From IMG/VR virus record IMGVR_UViG_3300030090_003975, positions 501 to 26,353 of that record: a stretch of 25,853 nt of DNA. One strand, given 5' to 3'. Below are positions 1 to 7,000 of the stretch, in pieces. The DNA is from a virus. Position numbers and translations under genes: made by a program. The notes beneath the pieces are model-generated. The model was not told the DNA's origin. It searched no databases and saw nothing but the letters and a program-made list of their open reading frames with translations. The number at the start of each line of letters is the position of its first letter. Position 1 is the first letter of the stretch.

Positions 1-929
1 AAATCAAACATAGTACTATCCATACAACCTATTACTCTAGGTGTAACACATAACGCTGGATTATCTATATCAGCTGCTGGGTTAAACTCTAAGTAAGCTG
101 GATTAGGACAACCAACAACAGGTATCCAACTACAGTCTTTCATTAAAAATACATCTGACGTATCTCCATTACCAAAGTTTAAGTTATCACCAGGTGTTAA
201 ACTATATATAGTATCACCACACTCGTCTGTAACTAAAGCATAACCATCCACACCACCAAAACAACTACCACATATACCGTCGCCATACGAGTCATATATC
301 ATAAATCTTACCGTATCATCTATAGGTACACATATTGTCTGAGTATACAAATTACCAGTACCTATATTGTAAAAGTAGCCTTGCGGTAAGAAAAACAAGG
401 TACTATCATCTTGGTTTAATATACGCATAGATGTTTCGCCTGCGTACGTATCTGGTATAAATTCAATGGTTATAGAGGTTTTTGTAGTATCAGCACAATC
501 ATCTTGCGGTGGTGGTATTGCTAAACATACGTCTGGTATATTAGCTAATGGATTATAATTATCATATGAAGGATCCATACAACCCTCAATACATGTAAAC
601 TCACTAGCATATATTGTATCAGTAAAAGTACCGTCAGTCATTTCTAAAAACATCCAAAAACCATCCGAGCTAGCAAATGGATCCCCAGGACTATAATTAT
701 TATAAAAAGAATAATTAGTTATATTTTGATCATACCAGTTCCAAGAATATGTATTATAAGGCGTTCCTCTATGAACATTAGCTATAGTACAACCACTATC
801 TAATGGTTGCCATTCTACCCAAGTTCTAGCATAACCATACATACACGTATCTGTAGCTGTTAATGTTGGTACACAATTTTGTGAAAAACTAAATATTGGT
901 AATAACAATAATAGTAATAATTTTTTCAT
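1..929 (-). CDS. Secreted Cys-rich protein with GCMDP-type repeats (3' end outside window)
   Basis: An open frame runs from ATG at 929-927 to the left edge without a stop, giving 309 codons, so the C-terminus is missing. Residues 1-17 form a signal peptide (MKKLL, a Leu run, then SFSQ), typical of flavobacterial export. The mature part is rich in Cys, Asp, Tyr and Thr. Three copies of a short motif are visible: GCMDPSYDNYNP (from residue 116, closing with Cys135), GCPNPAYLEFNP (273-294) and a third starting GCMDS at 301, cut by the edge. Between copies 1 and 2 lies DSYGDGIC (213-220). Both motifs are known to me from extracellular and type IX-secreted proteins of marine Bacteroidetes, where they look like small Cys-stabilised surface modules. 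I infer an exported surface or adhesive protein made late in infection; the substrate is unknown. It is the last gene seen in the leftward run, 7 bases after the microprotein gene. Confidence 0.85.
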   Translation of the reverse strand, partial: MKKLLLLLLLPIFSFSQNCVPTLTATDTCMYGYARTWVEWQPLDSGCTIANVHRGTPYNTYSWNWYDQNITNYSFYNNYSPGDPFASSDGFWMFLEMTDGTFTDTIYASEFTCIEGCMDPSYDNYNPLANIPDVCLAIPPPQDDCADTTKTSITIEFIPDTYAGETSMRILNQDDSTLFFLPQGYFYNIGTGNLYTQTICVPIDDTVRFMIYDSYGDGICGSCFGGVDGYALVTDECGDTIYSLTPGDNLNFGNGDTSDVFLMKDCSWIPVVGCPNPAYLEFNPAADIDNPALCVTPRVIGCMDSTMFD

Positions 930-936
930 TTAATTT

Positions 937-1074
937 TTATTTTTTAGGTACGCAATTAGGCACAGTTCTTCCTCCCTTTTTTTTCATACCAATAGCTTCA
1001 TAACCTTTCCAACAAGGATTTTTCATTTTTTTCTTTTTAAAAACGCTATTAAATTTATTCGTATTTGTTCTCAT
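937..1074 (-). CDS. 45-residue basic microprotein with CWKGYE...PNCVP motif
   Basis: This short frame starts at ATG 1074-1072 and stops at TAA 939-937. It has a Lys-rich N-terminus followed by NPCWKGYEAIGMKKKGGR and VPNCVPKK. The CWKGYE / GMKKK / PNCVP pattern recurs, in my memory, as a short tail or stand-alone protein in many marine phage genomes; its function is unknown. Two Cys (21 and 41) flank a basic stretch, so a small metal-bound or disulfide-closed knot is possible but unproven. It fits exactly between its neighbours (4 bases after the basic protein gene, 7 bases before the secreted protein gene), and with the recognisable motif this makes it a real gene. An internal Met at residue 17 is an alternative start. 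Confidence 0.75.
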   Translation of the reverse strand: MRTNTNKFNSVFKKKKMKNPCWKGYEAIGMKKKGGRTVPNCVPKK

Positions 1075-1078
1075 ATTA

Positions 1079-1321
1079 TTATTTTTTCATTCTTTTTGTT
1101 GCAGCAGCTTTAAACATTTTCATTGCTGATGGTTTTAACATTTTAGCAGGTGAAGCTAGTATTTTAGCTTTTAACTCAGGCGGTAAATTTTTTTGCTTGC
1201 CTACTAATGCTTTTTTAGCTGGAGACTTTTTCCCCATTGCTTTTGCTGGAGACTTTTTCCCCATTGCTTTTGTTGGTGCTGCTTTCATTCTTTTTGCAGC
1301 TGAAGGTTTTTTCATTGCCAT
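1079..1321 (-). CDS. Small Lys/Ala/Pro-rich basic protein (histone-H1-tail-like)
   Basis: The 80-residue product is dominated by Lys, Ala, Met and Pro and has very few acidic residues. It contains repeats of the KSPAKAMGK type, including two identical 9-residue units encoded by an exact 27-bp tandem duplication. Composition resembles histone H1-like tails and the KKSPAK-type proteins common in marine phages. Binding and charge neutralisation of nucleic acid is a plausible role, but no fold is recognisable. The start overlaps the stop of the PAP2 gene by one base (TAATG), which suggests translational coupling. The antisense frame is also open here; that follows from the repetitive, stop-poor sequence and is not taken as a gene. 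Confidence 0.75.
   Translation of the reverse strand: MAMKKPSAAKRMKAAPTKAMGKKSPAKAMGKKSPAKKALVGKQKNLPPELKAKILASPAKMLKPSAMKMFKAAATKRMKK
1218..1271 (-). repeat. Exact 27-bp tandem duplication inside the basic protein gene
   Basis: Units at 1218-1244 and 1245-1271 are identical, base for base, and in frame. Each encodes nine residues of the KAMGKKSPA type. The perfect identity suggests recent slippage or duplication, so copy number may vary between related phages. Confidence 0.9.
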
Positions 1322-1848
1322 TATACTTTGTTTTTAATATGGTTATACATTAATTTTCCTAATTTTTCACCCGCAATATTATCTGATTTATAATGCGTGT
1401 GAGCTACTGATCTGCTATGAATTATATCTCTAGCTAGTTTTTTTAACTTATTTTCTTTTTCTGGATATTTATCAGACAAAACTAAAGACAACAATGTTGC
1501 TGTAGTTGCGTGTCCAGATGGATAAGCTGGAGTTTCCATTGATTTTAATTTTATATCTTTAAGCTCTATACCTTGTTCTTTTGCCAACACAGCTGGTCTT
1601 TTTCTATTAAAATGTTTTTTTAATTTCATTATAACAGGTAAAGAACTTGATATTAATTTATCAATTAGCGGATCGTTTCCAACTATTTTTTTAAAGTTTG
1701 CTCCTCCATCATCCATTTCTTTAACAAACTTTTTTTTAATAGGTATTTTTTTTAATTCTTTTATTTCGTTTTTAGTAGTAATAGAATTATCACTTGGAGG
1801 TTTTTGTTTTTTAAAACTTGATGTATTAAAATCTTTTAACATTTCCAT
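1321..1848 (-). CDS. PAP2-family phosphatase (acid phosphatase / haloperoxidase-like)
   Basis: The product has 175 residues and all three motifs of the PAP2 (type 2 phosphatidic acid phosphatase / class A acid phosphatase / vanadium haloperoxidase) superfamily: KX6RP with Lys77, Arg84-Pro85; PSGH at 110-113; and SRX5HX3D with Ser145-Arg146, His152 and Asp156. In this family one His forms the phospho-enzyme and the second activates it, so the enzyme should be active. There is no signal peptide and no clear membrane helix; the first 60 residues are Lys-rich and lack the fold, so it looks like a soluble cytoplasmic form. The substrate is not visible; nucleotide monophosphates, small phosphoesters or a lipid phosphate headgroup are possible. 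The start (1848, or a second Met at 1842) overlaps the stop of the preceding gene, and the stop overlaps the next start by one base. Confidence 0.88.
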   Translation of the reverse strand: MEMLKDFNTSSFKKQKPPSDNSITTKNEIKELKKIPIKKKFVKEMDDGGANFKKIVGNDPLIDKLISSSLPVIMKLKKHFNRKRPAVLAKEQGIELKDIKLKSMETPAYPSGHATTATLLSLVLSDKYPEKENKLKKLARDIIHSRSVAHTHYKSDNIAGEKLGKLMYNHIKNKV

Positions 1849-2207
1849 CTTCTTCTTGCCGCCTTACCTCTTTCTCCAGTCCAACCTTTAGATCTTGCGC
1901 AAAAAGATTTTCTACGTTTTGCTGCTTTACTACCTGGTTTAACTTTTCCTGTTACAGCTGTTTTAAGCTTACTTCCAGGGTTTTTGCGTCTATATTCTTT
2001 AACTCCCTTAGCGGTCATCCCAGCGCCCTCTTCGACTGTTCTAAAGTTTCTACCTTTACCTTTTGTTGTTTTGCGCGGCTCGTTACTATGTAATGGTGAC
2101 CCTGTGTTTCTACGTCTACCACAACTAGTTACGGGAAAAGGATTACCATCTTGAATGTATCCTTTAGTTTTTTTAAACATACTGTTTTGTCTATGTGTTC
2201 CTGGCAT
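1836..2207 (-). CDS. Basic phage protein with SFCAR...RRRWKC C-terminus (DUF6321-like)
   Basis: The product has 123 residues and is very basic. Its second half contains GAGMTAKGVKEYRR, NPGSKLKTAV, SFCAR (101-105) and a terminal RRRWKC. The same order (Gly-rich GMTAKG, NPGSKLK, SFCAR, terminal WKC) is familiar from small proteins of cyanophages and other marine phages that I associate with DUF6321; I cannot confirm the family name here. Cys29, Cys103 and Cys123 could take part in metal binding. The role is unknown; charge and context allow nucleic acid binding. It starts 2 bases after the thioredoxin-like gene and its end overlaps the PAP2 start by 13 bases. Confidence 0.8.
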   Translation of the reverse strand: MPGTHRQNSMFKKTKGYIQDGNPFPVTSCGRRRNTGSPLHSNEPRKTTKGKGRNFRTVEEGAGMTAKGVKEYRRKNPGSKLKTAVTGKVKPGSKAAKRRKSFCARSKGWTGERGKAARRRWKC

Positions 2208-2209
2208 AA

Positions 2210-2572
2210 TTAAAAATCGCTCATTATTTGATTACTTATTTCTTCTTGCACTTCTTCTTTTGTTGCTGCTAATGTAAAACTAAGGTCAGCTTGAAACCTA
2301 GCAACTTCTTCACCATCTTTAAATATTATTATAGTAGGTACGGATGATATTTTATATTTTTTAGCTTCATTAGGATTAGCAGCTATATCAGTATAAGCTT
2401 TAGTTTTACAGTCTTTTAAATCCATAACCCAAGACACATCATTAGCTTTATTCCAACCAGCATTAAATTGTACTACTTTTATTTGACCAAAACCAATACT
2501 AGCTAATAACATAAAAGTAATTATTAACATATACATAATTCTAGTAGGCCAAGTAAGTTCAGAATTTTCCAT
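2210..2572 (-). CDS. Membrane-anchored thioredoxin-fold protein lacking CxxC
   Basis: The product has 120 residues. Residues 11-30 form a hydrophobic segment (signal anchor or uncleaved signal peptide). The rest follows the thioredoxin pattern: a strand (IKVVQFNAGW, 31-40), a helix, the YTDIAANP element, then SVPTIIIFKDGEEVARF with the family's cis-Pro at 79. The position where CxxC should follow the Trp is occupied by NKAND, and the only Cys is Cys55, so dithiol redox chemistry is not expected. A binding, chaperone or adaptor role on the outer face of the inner membrane is more likely. The start overlaps the stop of the preceding membrane protein gene by one base (TAATG). Confidence 0.8.
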   Translation of the reverse strand: MENSELTWPTRIMYMLIITFMLLASIGFGQIKVVQFNAGWNKANDVSWVMDLKDCKTKAYTDIAANPNEAKKYKISSVPTIIIFKDGEEVARFQADLSFTLAATKEEVQEEISNQIMSDF

Positions 2573-2883
2573 TATCTATTATATAATTTATCTTCTATTT
2601 TTTCTAACGACTCTTTTATTTCTTTAACATCTTCTTGTGTTGTCATAATAGTATTACGTATCATTTCATCTTTCATTTGAAACTCCATACGCGTAACTTC
2701 ATCTGGTGGTAGTTTTTCTATCCACTCAGGATTCCACTCATTAGCAGGTAATTCTTTTGCGTCTGCTATATCTGCTTGTAGTGTAAACCACATACCAGCT
2801 AAAGTTGCTATTGCAAACCCAGCTCCTATTATTGTTTTAATACTTAGTTTAAAACTAGTATCTTCATTTAATTCTTTTGCCAT
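2572..2883 (-). CDS. Small single-pass membrane protein with C-terminal coiled coil
   Basis: The product has 103 residues, with one hydrophobic helix at about 15-36 (IKTIIGAGFAIATLAGMWF). A Pro/Trp/Glu-rich linker follows, then an amphipathic charged C-terminal helix with heptad spacing (VKEIKESLEKIEDKLY). No family is recognised with certainty. Size and topology would fit a lysis-associated (holin- or spanin-like) protein or an anchor for the neighbouring thioredoxin-fold protein; neither can be shown from sequence. It lies one base after the beta-barrel-like gene and overlaps the next start. Confidence 0.75.
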   Translation of the reverse strand: MAKELNEDTSFKLSIKTIIGAGFAIATLAGMWFTLQADIADAKELPANEWNPEWIEKLPPDEVTRMEFQMKDEMIRNTIMTTQEDVKEIKESLEKIEDKLYNR

Positions 2884-2884
2884 T

Positions 2885-3964
2885 TTAAAAAACTGTATAA
2901 TTTAATCCTATTTTAAAATCGTACCATTCTCTGTTCCAGTACTTATTATATTTACCTTCTATAAAATAACCTAACTGCTTGTTTACTTTTATACCATAAA
3001 TTAATCCACCAGAATAATCATACCATTGGCCATCGACATAATTATGATAACTAAACTCACTACCATCATCGTAATGCCAAGGCAGTAAATTACCCCAAGC
3101 ATGTAACCATGTGTTTTTACTATATTTATAATAATCAAACCCTACAACTATAGAGTGTTGTATTGTTTTTTTTAATTCATTTCTTTTCTTTTCAGTATAA
3201 TCTGACAGGACTTGTGGTATTACAACAGCTTCCCAAACTTCAGCGCTAGTAGCAACTAATTCTCCGTTCGGATTATAATACTGGCTATTTGCAACGTCAA
3301 CATTATACCCTTCTTCTAACGCTAAATAAGTATAATGAATATTACCATTACTTAACATCCAATCATCTAAGGCATTATAACCATATGGTTCGGCTAAACG
3401 ATGTGTTAGTCCTATATTCCAAGATAAATTAGCATTTTTCCTATGTCTATAACGTTCTGACGCTTCAAAATATTTTACATCTGCAAAACCATCTTCAAGG
3501 TACTCTAGTTTTAGAGCAAAAAAGTTTACACATAATTCATCAGGACAACCATCGTCAGAACTAAATCTAATAAAATGATGTTGATCCATATAGTCTACGC
3601 CTTCTTGTCTTTTATAATCTACTTCAAATAAATACTCAACCCCTCTAACTTTACCCACAGTAGCCGCGTCACTGTAATTAGATTCCGTGCCATCATAAAA
3701 AGTATTAGCTTTATTTTCATATCCAAACCTAGCTATCTTACGTAAACCTATGGTAAAATTATAGTCATAAGGAGTTGATATAGTTTGCGTAGATAAACCG
3801 TTGTCTACAGAAAATACATCAACATCAGATAATGATGTACCGCCGTTTACAGCGGCGTAAAATGTAGAAAACTTTAACAAGTCTTCAATATCTTCCTTTT
3901 TAAAAGTTTGACAAACTACTAAACTAGGTAGTAATAGCAGTAATATTATTAGTTTTTTCACCAT
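2885..3964 (-). CDS. Exported beta-barrel-like outer-membrane protein
   Basis: The product has 359 residues. The signal peptide is at 1-19 (MVKKLI, a Leu run, then SLVVCQ). The mature chain is rich in Tyr, Trp, Asn and alternating polar/hydrophobic segments such as YFIEGKYNKYWNREWYDFKI, and ends GLNYTVF. A terminal Phe after an alternating strand is the classic signature of outer-membrane beta-barrels recognised by BAM. Cys18 follows LVV, a poor lipobox, so lipoprotein export is less likely. A phage-coded outer-membrane protein could mask or replace a receptor (superinfection exclusion) or alter permeability; this is inference. Gap to the giant gene upstream is 38 bases, with no terminator seen. 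Confidence 0.78.
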   Translation of the reverse strand: MVKKLIILLLLLPSLVVCQTFKKEDIEDLLKFSTFYAAVNGGTSLSDVDVFSVDNGLSTQTISTPYDYNFTIGLRKIARFGYENKANTFYDGTESNYSDAATVGKVRGVEYLFEVDYKRQEGVDYMDQHHFIRFSSDDGCPDELCVNFFALKLEYLEDGFADVKYFEASERYRHRKNANLSWNIGLTHRLAEPYGYNALDDWMLSNGNIHYTYLALEEGYNVDVANSQYYNPNGELVATSAEVWEAVVIPQVLSDYTEKKRNELKKTIQHSIVVGFDYYKYSKNTWLHAWGNLLPWHYDDGSEFSYHNYVDGQWYDYSGGLIYGIKVNKQLGYFIEGKYNKYWNREWYDFKIGLNYTVF

Positions 3965-4002
3965 TTTTATATAATCACTTATTTTTTTAAATCTTTACTT
4001 TA

Positions 4003-7000
4003 TTATCTCTTAGAAGATTTTCTTGTTGAGGTTTTTCTTTTTGACTGTTCTTCTAGCGTTTTTATTATATATTCATTTAAGTATTCTTCTATTATTTTTT
4101 TGTTTTCTTTTTTGCTTTTTAAATCAGATATTTTTTCTACTCTATTAGATTCATAATTTAATTTTTTTATTTCATCATCTTTTAAACCTAATTTTTTCAA
4201 AAGTTCTACTTGTTGCTCTTTATTTAAATCAAACAAAGATTTTTCAATTACTAAGTTTGGATCTTTTTTTATTTTTTCTTTATATTGTTTAGCTTCTTCT
4301 TTCTTTTTTTCGTTATTTATTTTGTTTAAATCTTTTTCTTGTTGCGTTTTTATCTTTTTTTGATTTGTTTTTTCTTGCTTTATTTCAGCTCTAGTAGCTT
4401 CTATATCTGGATCTTTAATACCTAAATCCCAAGTGTTCCAACCTAAAAGCAAAGCAGCTCTTTGCCAGTAAGTATTACTTGAATCCATAGCATTATCTAT
4501 GTTTAACATTTTATTTGCTAATCTACCAAGCGGTATGTTTGTAAAACCTTCTATTACATTACCCACAGCACCCCAAATAGGATTATCTAATGTTAAACCT
4601 CGTTTTTTAAACACTTCTCTATTATATTTTCTTGACTGTATGGATCTATATATCTTTCCTACTTTAGAACTTATAGGCGGGGAAAAACTTAAAAGCTGTA
4701 GTATTGTATACGTATGATCTGATTTTGTTAAAAACTCTTCATCAGTATCTTTAGCATCTTGTTTTTGGTATTCTATTGCCGCATTTTTTACAGCACTAAC
4801 CGCCCTGCCCCCAAAACCTATAGTTACTAACCAAGTATCTATCATACTGTTTAAAGCTCTATCTGTTCTTTTATCAAACTCTTCTTCATCATCAGTCATA
4901 GCAAGCATAGCTGATTGAAGAGCGTGGAATATAATATTCATGATAGCGCCATAATAAATTATTTTTGAAATGTGAGTTTTGGTATCACCTCTTTTGTTTA
5001 CTATATCTCTAATGGCTTTATTTATAATTCTACCAGCCTGCATTGGATAGTTAGCAAACGCTAATACTAATCTACCTAATGGACTTTTTTGTTGTTGAGA
5101 TAGCATGTCCGGTCTAGATGACTGCTGTGACACCTCTGTTATTTCTTGAAAATCTAAAAATGCTTGTTTTTCAGCTTCTTTTTGAGTCATACCTTCTTTC
5201 ATTAAAGACTTAACTCTATTTCTATAAAAAGCAGCTCCACCACTAGCGATAGCAAAACTATCTGCAATTTGTGTTGGTAAAAACCCTTTTTGTAACAACC
5301 AAGCTATAGCTGCTTTAGCTTTGTTTTGACTAGCTGCAACAGCTGCTGAAAGTTCTGCTTCATTAATACCTCTTCTGTTACCAGATCTTCTTTGTTTTAA
5401 ATAATCAGAATTAAATATCATTACAAAGTCTGCCCAGTATTGTTTTTGATTAGCAAATGCTTTTGCTGCTGCAAGTATACTGTTATCGCTCCAATTTATA
5501 TAGTTAGTTAAAGATATAGTTTGCAGTAACGCAGATCTCATGTTAAAGAACATAATAGCACCAACAGCATTATTAACCCAGTTCATATACATGTTTACAA
5601 GCCTATTAGTACCTTGTTTTCTGTTTCTACCAGTCTCCATGGTAAATAACATGTCTTCTAAAGCTTCTCTAAAGTTTTTACCGTATATAACTTGTATTTT
5701 ATTTAAATTTTCTTTAGAAAATATTTCGTTTTTATTTTGTATAAATTCGTTTAAAAATTTAGATCTTACATCTCCAATAGCACCATCACTCAACAAGTCA
5801 GAATTTATGTTTTCAACCAACCAGTGTTCACTTGGCTTAGCATAACCTTCTTTTCTTTTAGATATTCTACCAACTTTATCTGCAAACTGTTTTAACTCCG
5901 CATCATTTTTTACAAAATTATTTAATAACGTAGCATCTTTTTTTGATAAACCAGGTATTTCAAAACCTGCTTTTTTCCAAAGATAAACCCTAATAGCTTG
6001 ATCAACGGTAAATTCTACATTTTCATAACCATCAAACTCTTTAAGTTTTTTTGGTAAGTCTTTTTTAATATTTTTATAACTTTTTAATAATTGTTTGTAG
6101 TTTTCTGAAGCTATTTGTCTAGAAGCATTTAATTCATCTATACCTCGTGAAAAAGGATCAATTAAAGTTTTCTTAAAAAACTCCATTTGTTTTTCTCCTC
6201 TTTTTCCTTTATCTAAAAAGTTATATAACAAACCAACAAAATCTTGTGCTGACGCTGGTATTATTGATTTATATTTTGATTTGTTACCTCTTAATTTAGC
6301 TTGTGCATCAGAAAATTTTATAACAGCTTGAGTACCAGTTGTTTGTTGAATTATCTTGTTAAACTCTCTGTTTAAGTTACCTGCTTTACTAAACTGTATT
6401 TTAGCTTGTTGTACTTTTGATTTAACATCAAACTGATCTAACATGTTTTTAACAGCTTGTACATTTTGCAAGGCATCATCAGCAAAATAAAAATCATTAT
6501 AACCTTCGGCAACTTTATCAGCTATCCACAATGCTTTTGCTTCAGCTGTAGAGTTTGCTAAACCAGTTATATTTTTTAAAGGTATATTTAAGCCATTGGC
6601 TTTTAAAAAGTCATATATTGCTTTTGCAGACTCTGCTGGTCTAGCTGTTAAAACAAACATGTTTTCAGGGCCAAATTTACTTTGTAGTTTTAAAGCTTTT
6701 TTAAACAACGGCGCTGTTTTACCTTTTACAACTTTTGTAAATTCTGAAAAATCAAACTCATAACCTTGTCCCAATAAATCTTCATAAGTAGCGGCATATT
6801 GCTCTGCGTTTAGTTTACCTTTAGTACCGTCTGGCCTGGTATATCTAATCATTGACTTTGTTGTTGCTAAAGTATCATCAAAATCTAAAACAGTTATACC
6901 ACGCGTTAGATTGTTTAAACGAGAAACTAAAATTGCTTCATCTATAATTTTAGCATTATCTTCTACTTTACTAAACTGAATATCGGTGCGGTTGTCAAAT

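Noticed and set aside
1065-1337. 90-codon plus-strand frame opposite the basic protein gene
   Set aside because: It is the mirror of the repetitive Lys/Ala/Pro-rich gene; the Phe/Ala repeats arise from the complement of Lys codons, and no plus-strand neighbours exist.
2885-3964. Lipoprotein reading of the beta-barrel-like protein (Cys18 after LVV)
   Set aside because: The residue before Cys is Val instead of Gly/Ala/Ser, and the terminal Phe with alternating strands better fits an integral barrel; kept only as a minor alternative.
3965-4002. Possible terminator after the giant gene
   Set aside because: The 38-base gap is T/A-rich on the plus strand but shows no inverted repeat able to form a stable stem.
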